DNA of 64,000 nucleotides, taken from NCBI RefSeq assembly GCF_029624125.1, contig NZ_JARSBN010000001.1:389901-453900 (forward strand). The letters run 5' to 3'. The position numbers were made by a program, and so were the translations under genes. This stretch comes from Winogradskyella marincola (GTDB lineage Bacteria; Bacteroidota; Bacteroidia; Flavobacteriales; Flavobacteriaceae). A model generated the notes under the pieces. That model was not told the origin of the DNA. It worked only from the letters and a program-made list of their open reading frames with translations, and ran no database searches. Position 1 is the first letter of the stretch. The number at the start of each line of letters is the position of its first letter. This document shows positions 1-7,985 of the stretch, piece by piece.

Positions 1-1
1 A

Positions 2-286
2 TACTACTCAAGTATGTTTTATCCCAATTCAGAGAAACAAATTGTTGTCGTTGATAAATCAAATATAAAAACAACAGAGTATAAAATAAGTGGAATGACT
101 TGTGCCAGTTGTGAAGCTCACGTAAACCACGAAGTAAATAAACTTAACGGAATTGTAAACTCAAAAACATCATACGAAAATGGTAACGCAATCATTGAGT
201 ATGATAAAACTAAAACAAATGAAGCGGAAATTGAGAAAGCAATTAACGCAACAGGTTATAAAGTAACTGATAAAAAAGAAAATTAA
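2..286 (+). CDS. Mercuric transport protein, MerP-like C-terminal part (partial, cut by window edge)
   Basis: The reading frame is open to the left edge (codons for YYSS precede the first ATG at 14), so this is probably the 3' end of a longer gene rather than a 90-residue protein. The visible part is a heavy-metal-associated (HMA) domain with the metal-binding motif GMTCASC, of the MerP/ATX1 type, which passes Hg(II) or a similar soft metal to a membrane partner. Bacteroidota commonly carry a MerT-MerP fusion (MerTP), and the next gene belongs to a family that travels with mer operons. That context is why I favour MerTP. The stop codon overlaps the next start by one base (TAATG), showing translational coupling. 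No merA or merR is visible. A stand-alone HMA chaperone is the alternative. Confidence 0.6.
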   Translation, partial: YYSSMFYPNSEKQIVVVDKSNIKTTEYKISGMTCASCEAHVNHEVNKLNGIVNSKTSYENGNAIIEYDKTKTNEAEIEKAINATGYKVTDKKEN

Positions 287-492
287 TGAAAACCATATTA
301 AAATCGGAAATCACTTGCCCTAACTGCGGACATAAAAAAGAAGAAGATATGCCAACAAATGCTTGTCAATTCTTTTACGAGTGCGAGAATTGTAAAACGG
401 TACTAAAACCAAACGAAGGTGATTGTTGTGTGTATTGTTCTTATGGTACAGTTCCTTGTCCACCAATTCAACAAAACAAAAGTTGTTGCTAA
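286..492 (+). CDS. GDCCVxC-motif small cysteine-rich protein
   Basis: This 68-residue protein has ten cysteines: a CPNC pair near residue 11, a CENC pair near 33, the family signature GDCCVYCSYG at about 45-54, and a C-terminal CC. The GDCCVxC family is recognised in genome annotation because some members carry selenocysteine in place of one signature cysteine. This copy has ordinary Cys codons throughout. The family is often found beside mercury transport genes, as here, where it follows the HMA protein with a one-base overlap. The paired CxxC motifs suggest a zinc- or soft-metal-binding fold in the cytoplasm, since there is no signal peptide. The exact role is unknown. Confidence 0.75.
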   Translation: MKTILKSEITCPNCGHKKEEDMPTNACQFFYECENCKTVLKPNEGDCCVYCSYGTVPCPPIQQNKSCC

Positions 493-503
493 AACAAAAC
501 TAA

Positions 504-2465
504 ATGAAAAAAAAGAAAGTCAATTTAAGAGATTTAAAACCAAATTCAGAAGAACAACATTCTCACGATGATGGTCACAATCATAGCAATCCTAAAAGTG
601 TTTCAAATTTAAACACCTATTTACCAGCTATTTTCAGTTTCGTAATGTTAATAGTTGGTATTGCTGTAGATTATTTTGAAGCATTTCCTCATTTTTCTGG
701 ATGGATTCGTATTCTTTGGTATGTGGTAGCCTATATTCCTGTTGGTTTTCCTGTGGTAAAAGAAGGATGGAAAAATCTTATAAAAGGCGATGTTTTTACC
801 GAGTTCTTTTTAATGTCTATTGCCACAATTGGTGCGTTTATAATTGGTGAATATCCCGAAGGTGTTGCAGTAATGCTATTTTATGCAGTAGGCGAATTAT
901 TTCAAAGTGCTGCTGTAAATCGTGCAAAAGGAAATATAAAAGCATTATTAGATGTTAGACCTAAAGAAGCCAATGTATTTCGTGAGGGAGATTATAAAAG
1001 TGTTTCGCCTGAAGTTGTCAATATTGGAGAGAAAATTCAAATTCGTGTAGGTGAAAAAATTCCATTGGATGGCATTTTATTATCCGAAAAAGCATCTTTA
1101 AATACAGCTGCGTTAACAGGAGAAAGCAAACCAGATTCCATTCAAAAAGAAGCAAAGGTTTACGCAGGTAGTATCAATTTAGAAAGTGTTATTGAAGTTG
1201 AGGTAACCAACAAGTTTGAAGATAGTTCTATTGCGAGAATATTAGACTTGGTTCAAAATGCTACAGCTCGTAAGTCTAAAACAGAATTATTCATCAGACA
1301 GTTTGCTCGTATCTACACACCAATTGTAGTGTTCTTGGCTATTGGTGTTACTTTTATACCTTACTTTTTTGTAGATGATTATATATTTAGAGATTGGTTA
1401 TACAGAGCATTAATATTCTTGGTAATATCTTGTCCTTGTGCGTTAGTGATTTCAATTCCATTAGGATATTTCGGTGGATTGGGAGCAGCTTCAAAAAATG
1501 GAATATTATTTAAAGGTGCTTCATTTTTAGATGCAATGACCAAGATAAATACTTTGGTAATGGACAAAACAGGAACCGTAACTAAAGGTGTTTTTAAAAT
1601 CAAAGAAGTAAAAGCAATTGATTGGAAAGAAACCGAATTTATGCAATATTTAATGGCGATGGAAGAACAATCCACGCATCCAATTGCTAAAGCAATTTTA
1701 GAGTATAAATCAGAAGGAGAAGATTTTGAAGCTCAAGACGTTTCTGAAATTGCAGGTAAAGGATTAAAAGGAATTGTAAATAGTAAAACAGTTTTAGTAG
1801 GTAATAAAGCATTAATGATTACTAATAATATAGAAGTCCCAGCGGAAACGGAAAATATTGTAGAATCTATTGTATTAGTTGCAATAGATAACAAGTTTGC
1901 TGGTTATGTGGTAATAGCAGACGAATTAAAAGAAGATGCCAAAGAAACAATTGTCAAATTACAAAAAGTTGGTATCAAAAATATTATGATGCTTTCCGGT
2001 GACAAAGATTCCATTACTCAACAAGTCGCTAAAGAGTTGAACATCGAAAATGCAAAAGGTGATTTACTTCCAGAAGATAAGTTAAACGAAGTTGAAATAT
2101 TAAAAAATAATCCTGAAAATAAAGTAGCATTTATAGGGGATGGTATAAACGATGCGCCTGTTTTAGCAGCAAGTAACGTTGGAATTGCAATGGGTGGTTT
2201 GGGTAGTGATGTAGCTATTGAAACAGCAGACGTTATCATTCAAACCGACCAACCTTCAAAAGTAGTTAGAGCCATTAAAATAAGTCGTTCCACACGAAAA
2301 ATTGTTTGGCAGAATATCATTTTAGCTTTTGGTATTAAAGTAATTGTACTGATTTTGGGAGCAGGTGGTTTAGCAACTATGTGGGAAGCTGTCTTTGCAG
2401 ACGTAGGCGTGGCTTTATTAGCAATTCTAAATGCGGTAAGGTTACAGAAAATGAAATGGAGTTGA
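504..2465 (+). CDS. Zn/Cd(/Pb)-type P1B heavy-metal ATPase (ZntA/CadA family)
   Basis: An ATP-driven exporter of divalent soft metals in the inner membrane. The 653-residue protein has a His-rich cytoplasmic head (HSHDDGHNHSN, about residues 19-30) instead of an HMA domain. Paired TM segments follow, then an actuator loop with TGES, the metal-site motif CPC at 310-312 followed by ALVISIPLGYFGG (typical of the Zn/Cd P1B-2 class), the phosphorylation site DKTGT at 354-358, and GDGINDAPVL in the P domain. The C-terminal DVGVALLAILNA motif is also characteristic of ZntA-like pumps. It starts 11 bases after the GDCCVxC gene, so it is in the same transcript. In this mercury/copper context the substrate could extend to Hg(II), but the motifs argue for Zn/Cd. 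Confidence 0.9.
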   Translation: MKKKKVNLRDLKPNSEEQHSHDDGHNHSNPKSVSNLNTYLPAIFSFVMLIVGIAVDYFEAFPHFSGWIRILWYVVAYIPVGFPVVKEGWKNLIKGDVFTEFFLMSIATIGAFIIGEYPEGVAVMLFYAVGELFQSAAVNRAKGNIKALLDVRPKEANVFREGDYKSVSPEVVNIGEKIQIRVGEKIPLDGILLSEKASLNTAALTGESKPDSIQKEAKVYAGSINLESVIEVEVTNKFEDSSIARILDLVQNATARKSKTELFIRQFARIYTPIVVFLAIGVTFIPYFFVDDYIFRDWLYRALIFLVISCPCALVISIPLGYFGGLGAASKNGILFKGASFLDAMTKINTLVMDKTGTVTKGVFKIKEVKAIDWKETEFMQYLMAMEEQSTHPIAKAILEYKSEGEDFEAQDVSEIAGKGLKGIVNSKTVLVGNKALMITNNIEVPAETENIVESIVLVAIDNKFAGYVVIADELKEDAKETIVKLQKVGIKNIMMLSGDKDSITQQVAKELNIENAKGDLLPEDKLNEVEILKNNPENKVAFIGDGINDAPVLAASNVGIAMGGLGSDVAIETADVIIQTDQPSKVVRAIKISRSTRKIVWQNIILAFGIKVIVLILGAGGLATMWEAVFADVGVALLAILNAVRLQKMKWS

Positions 2466-2509
2466 GCATTAAACTTCTGTTAATTAAATAAGTATTTGTT
2501 AAAATTTCG

Positions 2510-2517
2510 TAACTTTG
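2510..2517 (+). promoter_or_regulatory. Promoter -7 element TAACTTTG of the HYC_CC_PP gene
   Basis: TAACTTTG matches the Bacteroidota sigma-70 -7 consensus TAnnTTTG. Only eight bases separate it from the ATG at 2526, so transcription would start about at the start codon. A TTTG at 2495-2498 is too close to be a well-spaced -33 box. Confidence 0.5.
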
Positions 2518-2525
2518 CAATTACA

Positions 2526-2939
2526 ATGAAAAAAGTATTGCATAAAATAATGGCTTTCGCAATGGCTTTTGTAGTGTTATTCTCTACATTGTCATTTACG
2601 GTCAATATGCATTATTGTGGCGGTACTTTGGTTGAAACAGCATTTCTAAAAAATGTAAAAGGTTGCGGAATGGAAATGGGCAACCCTTCAACAGAAAGCT
2701 GTTCAATCACCAAGAAAAATTGTTGTGATAATAAGCAATTATCAATTGAAGGTCAAGATGAGTTACAACTTACCATTGATAAAATTTCTTTTGAGCAACA
2801 AGTATTCATTGCATCCTTTGTATATACTTACATCAACCTTTTTGAAGGTTTAGAAAAAAACGTAACGGCTTACGAAGAATACAAACCGCCACTCGTCATA
2901 AGGCGTATCTACAAGATTGACGAGACTTATTTAATTTGA
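2526..2939 (+). CDS. HYC_CC_PP family secreted small protein (island copy)
   Basis: A family known only by its motifs. Here HYCGG follows a signal peptide (MKKVLHKIMAFAMAFVVLFS), then comes NCC in the middle and KPP near the C-terminus, with the ending DETYLI. I chose the ATG at 2526 because a TAnnTTTG promoter element lies at 2510-2517, which would leave the upstream ATG at 2496 outside the transcript. That makes the message nearly leaderless. The conserved Cys/His residues and the location among metal genes suggest periplasmic metal binding, but no function is established to my knowledge. A second copy on the chromosome (59106-59525) shares the signal peptide style, HxCGG, CC and the same DETYLI ending but lacks the PP. 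Confidence 0.75.
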   Translation: MKKVLHKIMAFAMAFVVLFSTLSFTVNMHYCGGTLVETAFLKNVKGCGMEMGNPSTESCSITKKNCCDNKQLSIEGQDELQLTIDKISFEQQVFIASFVYTYINLFEGLEKNVTAYEEYKPPLVIRRIYKIDETYLI

Positions 2940-2960
2940 TTTTTTAAACATTAGACTGTT

Positions 2961-2990
2961 TTATCCTATGGCTTTTTGCCATAAGGATAA
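2961..2990 (+). terminator. Stem-loop downstream of the HYC_CC_PP gene
   Basis: TTATCCTATGGC, a TTTTT loop, then GCCATAAGGATAA form a 12-bp stem with one bulged base, 21 bases after the stop codon. There is no long T tract behind it, so it may be a weak terminator or attenuator before the RND gene at 3049. Confidence 0.5.
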
Positions 2991-3048
2991 TTTGCTGTAT
3001 TCGGTGTTGTCCTAACGCCAATGTCTAACTGTTTAATTATCAAAACCA

Positions 3049-6000
3049 ATGCTAAACAAAAGCATCAAATTCTTAATAGAAAATAAACTCGTAGCAGTTT
3101 TACTACTCGTCCTTTTCATAGGTTGGGGAACTGTAAATGCACCTTTTAATTGGGATACAGGTTTTTTACCAAGCAACCCTGTAGCTGTAGATGCTATTCC
3201 AGATATAGGCGAAAACCAACAAATTGTATTTACCAAATGGGATGGTCGTTCGCCACAAGATATTGAAGACCAAATTACCTATCCATTAACCACATCATTG
3301 TTGGGTATTCCTGGAGTAAAAACCATTCGTAGCTCGTCTATGTTTGGCTTTTCCAGTATCTACATCATTTTTGAAGAAGATATAGAGTTTTACTGGAGTC
3401 GAAGTCGCATTCTCGAAAAACTAAATTCCTTACCAAGTGGTTTATTACCTGATGGTGTTAATCCTGCTTTGGGACCAGATGCTACAGGATTAGGTCAAAT
3501 ATTTTGGTACACACTCGAAGGTCGTGATGAAAATGGAAATGTAACGGGTGGTTGGGATTTGCACGAATTACGTAGTATTCAAGATTACTATGTAAAATAT
3601 GCATTGTCATCTGCAAGTGGTGTATCTGAAGTTGCATCTATTGGTGGTTACGTGCAAGAATATCAAGTTGATGTAAACCCAGAGTTAATGCGTCAATATA
3701 ATATTGGCTTGCACCATATTGTAAAAGCAGTTAAAGAAAGTAACCGAGATATTGGAGCACAGACTTTAGAAATCAATCAAGCCGAATATCTGGTACGTGG
3801 TTTGGGTTATGTGAAATCCATAGCAGACATCGAAAATGCAGTTGTAACTTCAGAAGATTACACAGCTATCAAAATTAAAGATGTGGCAAAAGTGTCTTTA
3901 GGTCCTGCAACAAGACGTGGAATTTTAGACAAAGAAGGTGCAGAAGTGGTTGGTGGTGTTGTAGTAGCACGTTATGGCGCTAACCCAATGGAAGTGATTA
4001 ATAATGTAAAAGCCAAAATAAACGAATTAAGCGCAGGACTACCTACAAAAACGTTGGCAGATGGTAGAACATCACAAGTAACTATAGTACCATTTTACGA
4101 CCGTACAGAATTGATTCAAGAAACATTGGGTACACTCAATGAAGCCTTAACTTTAGAAATACTCATTACCATTTTGGTCATTATCATAATGGTATTTAAT
4201 CTTCGTGCTTCCGTATTGATTTCAGGGCTATTACCTGTTGCGGTGTTAATGGTATTTATAGCAATGAAGCTCTTTGGTGTCGATGCCAATATTGTAGCAC
4301 TATCAGGTATTGCTATTGCTATTGGTACAATGGTAGATGTTGGTGTCATACTTTCAGAAAACATCGTAAGGCATTTAGACGAAAACGAAAACAAATTACC
4401 AATAAACACAGTCGTTTACAACGCAACAGCAGAAGTATCTGGTGCAATCGTAACCGCAGTAATGACAACCATTATCAGTTTTATTCCTGTATTTACAATG
4501 ATTGGTGCAGAAGGAAAACTATTTAGACCATTAGCATTTACTAAAACCTTTGCTTTAACAGCGTCCATAATTGTAGCCTTATTTCTAATACCACCGTTTG
4601 CGGCCTTTTTATTCCGAAAAAAGAGCATTCAAAAACATTTTAAATATGCTTTAAACGGTGTTTTAATAGTATTAGGAATAGCAGCAATAATTTATGGATA
4701 TTGGTTAGGTGTCATACTCATCGCTTTTGGCGTAACAGCTTTATTAAATCTTCAAAACAAGATTTCAGATAAACAGGCAAACTTTGCCAACATCATCATT
4801 TCGGCTTCAGCAATTGTATTCTTATTAGCAGAATATTGGCGACCGTTAGGCGTAAATGAAAGCATCTTCTTAAACCTCGTTTTTGTAGCTATTATTTGCT
4901 TTGGATTATTAGGTGTATTTGCATTATTCATTAAATACTACACACGTATTTTAAGATGGTGTTTAGACAATAAATTATTATTTCTTTCCATACCTACAGC
5001 AATTGTCATTGCAGGATTTTTCATAATGAAAAACACAGGTAAAGAGTTTATGCCATCCTTAAACGAAGGTTCTTTTCTATTAATGCCAACTTCAATGCCA
5101 CACTCTGGAGTAGAAGAAAATAAGCGCGTTTTACAGCAATTGGATATGGCAGTAGCCAGTATTCCAGAGATTGAAACCGTTGTGGGTAAAGCAGGAAGAA
5201 CAGAATCAGCTTTAGATCCTGCACCATTATCAATGTATGAAAACATCATTCAATACAAACCTGAATATATGCTGAATGATAAAGGAGGGCGTCAACGCTA
5301 TAAGGTCAACAATGATGGTGAGTATGTATTAAAAAACGGAATGTCATTGCGAGCGGAGCAACGTGAAGCGTGGCAATCTCTAAATGCAAAAGAACAATTA
5401 ATCCCAGACGATGATGGCGAGTTTTACCGAAACTGGCGACCAGAAATACAATCACCAGACGACATTTGGAACGAAATTGTAAAAGTTACCAAATTACCAG
5501 GTGTCACATCAGCACCAAAACTACAACCTATTGAAACTCGATTGGTAATGCTACAAACAGGTATGCGTGCACCAATGGGAATCAAAATAAAAGGACAAGA
5601 TTTAAAAGAAATTGAAGCTTTTGGAATGCAGTTAGAAACCATTTTAAAAGAAGCTGAAGGTGTAAAGGATGAAGCCGTTTTTGCAGACCGTATTGTAGGT
5701 AAACCGTATTTACTAATTGATATTGACCGAGAAAAAATTGCACGTTATGGTGTAAGTATTGAAGAGGTACAAAACGTATTAAAAGTAGCTGTTGGTGGTA
5801 TGTCATTAACCCAAACCGTGGAAGGTCGTGAGCGTTATGGTGTACGTGTGCGTTACCCAAGAGAATTAAGAGCTAATCCAACCGATTTAGAGCAAATTTA
5901 TGTACCTGTTGAAAAAGGCAGTCCTGTACCTTTAAGCGAATTGGCAACCATTCGTTACGAGCAAGGTCCACAAGTCATAAAAAGTGAAGATACCTTTTTA

Positions 6001-6750
6001 GTGGGCTATGTGTTGTTTGATAAACTAGATGGTTATGCAGAAGTCAATGTAGTTGAAAATGCGCAAGCAATGATTCAAAGCAAGATTGATGCAGGTGAAT
6101 TAATAGTCCCAAAAGGAATTAACTATCAATTTACAGGAACTTACGAAAACCAATTACGTGCCGAAAAAACCTTATCGGTAGTTGTACCATTAGCATTGGC
6201 TATCATCTTTTTAATTCTGTACTTCCAATTCCGTTCGGTGGGTACATCATTAATGGTTTTTACAGGGATTGCAGTAGCGTTTGCAGGTGGTTTTTTAATG
6301 ATATGGTTATACGGACAATCGTGGTTTTTAAACTTCAGTGTTTTTGGTGAAAACCTGCGTGATTTATTCCAAATGCACACCATTAATTTAAGTGTGGCCG
6401 TTTGGGTTGGGTTTATTGCACTTTTCGGTATTGCAACTGATGATGGTGTTGTAATGGCAACCTACTTAACACAAACTTTCGACAGAAATTCACCAGAAAC
6501 AAAAAAGGAAATTAGAGCATCTATTGTAGAAGCAGGTGAAAAACGTATTAGACCGTGTTTAATGACTACCGCAACAACCATTTTAGCACTCTTGCCTGTA
6601 CTCACATCAACAGGACGAGGTAGTGATATTATGATTCCTATGGCCATACCGAGTTTCGGTGGAATGTTAATTGCTTTAATCACCTTATTTGTTGTACCAG
6701 TTTTATATAGCTGGAAAGCCGAAGTTCAACTTAAAAGAGCATTAAAATGA
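3049..6750 (+). CDS. CusA/CzcA-family heavy-metal RND efflux permease
   Basis: The proton-driven inner-membrane pump of a tripartite metal exporter. The N-terminus has the family order: a first TM helix, then DIGENQQIVFTKWDGRSPQD, GVKTIRSSSMFGFSSIYIIF and DVGVILSEN in TM4. The C-terminal half has GIATDDGVVMATYL and a six-helix bundle. At 1233 residues it is about 190 longer than E. coli CusA. One insertion (about residues 524-635) adds several hydrophobic segments between the two halves, and another (about 740-800, acidic and rich in Asp/Glu/Arg) lies in the periplasmic porter domain. A Met-rich stretch TRLVMLQTGMRAPMGIKIKG follows, where CusA also has methionines. The TolC gene overlaps its stop by four bases, and the cognate adaptor lies farther down at 15497. 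Copper is the likely substrate by context. Confidence 0.92.
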   Translation: MLNKSIKFLIENKLVAVLLLVLFIGWGTVNAPFNWDTGFLPSNPVAVDAIPDIGENQQIVFTKWDGRSPQDIEDQITYPLTTSLLGIPGVKTIRSSSMFGFSSIYIIFEEDIEFYWSRSRILEKLNSLPSGLLPDGVNPALGPDATGLGQIFWYTLEGRDENGNVTGGWDLHELRSIQDYYVKYALSSASGVSEVASIGGYVQEYQVDVNPELMRQYNIGLHHIVKAVKESNRDIGAQTLEINQAEYLVRGLGYVKSIADIENAVVTSEDYTAIKIKDVAKVSLGPATRRGILDKEGAEVVGGVVVARYGANPMEVINNVKAKINELSAGLPTKTLADGRTSQVTIVPFYDRTELIQETLGTLNEALTLEILITILVIIIMVFNLRASVLISGLLPVAVLMVFIAMKLFGVDANIVALSGIAIAIGTMVDVGVILSENIVRHLDENENKLPINTVVYNATAEVSGAIVTAVMTTIISFIPVFTMIGAEGKLFRPLAFTKTFALTASIIVALFLIPPFAAFLFRKKSIQKHFKYALNGVLIVLGIAAIIYGYWLGVILIAFGVTALLNLQNKISDKQANFANIIISASAIVFLLAEYWRPLGVNESIFLNLVFVAIICFGLLGVFALFIKYYTRILRWCLDNKLLFLSIPTAIVIAGFFIMKNTGKEFMPSLNEGSFLLMPTSMPHSGVEENKRVLQQLDMAVASIPEIETVVGKAGRTESALDPAPLSMYENIIQYKPEYMLNDKGGRQRYKVNNDGEYVLKNGMSLRAEQREAWQSLNAKEQLIPDDDGEFYRNWRPEIQSPDDIWNEIVKVTKLPGVTSAPKLQPIETRLVMLQTGMRAPMGIKIKGQDLKEIEAFGMQLETILKEAEGVKDEAVFADRIVGKPYLLIDIDREKIARYGVSIEEVQNVLKVAVGGMSLTQTVEGRERYGVRVRYPRELRANPTDLEQIYVPVEKGSPVPLSELATIRYEQGPQVIKSEDTFLVGYVLFDKLDGYAEVNVVENAQAMIQSKIDAGELIVPKGINYQFTGTYENQLRAEKTLSVVVPLALAIIFLILYFQFRSVGTSLMVFTGIAVAFAGGFLMIWLYGQSWFLNFSVFGENLRDLFQMHTINLSVAVWVGFIALFGIATDDGVVMATYLTQTFDRNSPETKKEIRASIVEAGEKRIRPCLMTTATTILALLPVLTSTGRGSDIMIPMAIPSFGGMLIALITLFVVPVLYSWKAEVQLKRALK

Positions 6751-7982
6751 AAAATGAATCAATACATATAAAAATCGTCTTGGCTCTTGGCTCTTGTTTC
6801 TTGAGTCTTTTTGCAAACGCCCAACAATTAGAAACTTTAATTAATGAAGCGTTGGAAAACAATCCCGAAATTCAAAAATTCGAGTTACAGTACAAAAGAG
6901 TTTCAGAAAAAGTAAATGAAGTCAACACCATTCCAAACACCGAATTTGGCGTGGGCTATTTTGTTAGTGAACCAGAAACACGTACAGGTGCACAAAGGTT
7001 TAAAGTGTCAGCAAAACAAATGTTGCCTTGGTTTGGTACAATTTCTTCTCGTGAAGATTATGTAACCGCATTGGCAGATGCGAAATACGAAGACATCGTT
7101 ATTGCCAAACGTAAACTAATGGCTTCAGTATCACAATCCTATTACAACCTGTATACAAACCAAGCAAAACAGCAAATCTTGAGAGATAATATCAAATTGT
7201 TGGAAACCTATGAAACAATGGCGTTGACTTCTGTTGAGGTAGGTAAAGCATCGGCAGTAGATGTTTTGCGTTTACAAATGCGACAAAATGATTTACAACA
7301 GTTGAAAGATGTGTTGCAACAACAGTTTTTAGCAGAACAAACCAATTTTAATAACCTTTTGAATAGGAAAAATGATGTTGTGGTTAATGTGGTAGACAGT
7401 TTAACGATTCCTATGGAAGATTTTGAAATCAATACTGAAAATCTATCGGTACATCCTGAATTAGTAAAGTTTGATAAACTCTATCAGTCTGTAGAAAAAT
7501 CAGAATTACTAAATCAAAAAGAAAACAGTCCAATGATTGGTTTCGGGTTAGATTATATCAATGTTGAAGAAAGACAAGATATGAATTTTTCGGATAACGG
7601 TAAAGATATTGTAATGCCTATGGTTTCGGTATCAATTCCAATTTTCAATAAGAAATACAAATCCATTTCCAAACAAAACGAACTGGAACAGCAAGAAATC
7701 AATTATCAAAAACAAGAGCGTTTAAACAGTTTAATAACGGTATTGGATAAAGCTATTAACGACCGTATTTCAGCAAGAATAAGCAATAATACAGCAACAA
7801 AAAACCTAAAACAAGCTAAAGATGCAGAGCAAATTCTCATCAAAAGCTACGAAACTGGCACGATTGATTTTAACGATGTCCTTGATATTCAAGAATTGCA
7901 GTTAAAGTTTCAAATGAACCAAATAGAATCCATTAAAACCTACTATGTTCAAAGTGTCATAATTAATTATTTAATTCAGTAA
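6747..7982 (+). CDS. TolC/CusC-like outer-membrane efflux channel
   Basis: The outer-membrane exit duct for the adjacent RND pump. It is 411 residues long with a signal peptide ending FANAQQ. The mature protein has the TolC-family layout of two helix-rich halves (LETLINEALENNPEIQKFELQYKR at the start, long Gln/Glu-rich coiled-coil segments, and repeated Asn-Leu-Leu helix-strand junctions). The ATGA overlap with the permease gene shows coupling. The signal peptide is encoded by a tandem heptamer, CTTGGCT CTTGGCT CTTG, at 6779-6796, an unusual base pattern for this genome. There is no lipid-attachment cysteine, unlike E. coli CusC. Confidence 0.9.
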   Translation: MKNESIHIKIVLALGSCFLSLFANAQQLETLINEALENNPEIQKFELQYKRVSEKVNEVNTIPNTEFGVGYFVSEPETRTGAQRFKVSAKQMLPWFGTISSREDYVTALADAKYEDIVIAKRKLMASVSQSYYNLYTNQAKQQILRDNIKLLETYETMALTSVEVGKASAVDVLRLQMRQNDLQQLKDVLQQQFLAEQTNFNNLLNRKNDVVVNVVDSLTIPMEDFEINTENLSVHPELVKFDKLYQSVEKSELLNQKENSPMIGFGLDYINVEERQDMNFSDNGKDIVMPMVSVSIPIFNKKYKSISKQNELEQQEINYQKQERLNSLITVLDKAINDRISARISNNTATKNLKQAKDAEQILIKSYETGTIDFNDVLDIQELQLKFQMNQIESIKTYYVQSVIINYLIQ

Positions 7983-7985
7983 ACA

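Noticed and set aside
2549..2561. 13-base match TAATGGCTTTCGC shared with 23105-23117 near the tRNA, as a possible att repeat
   Set aside because: It lies inside the conserved signal-peptide coding region of the HYC gene and does not extend; likely chance.
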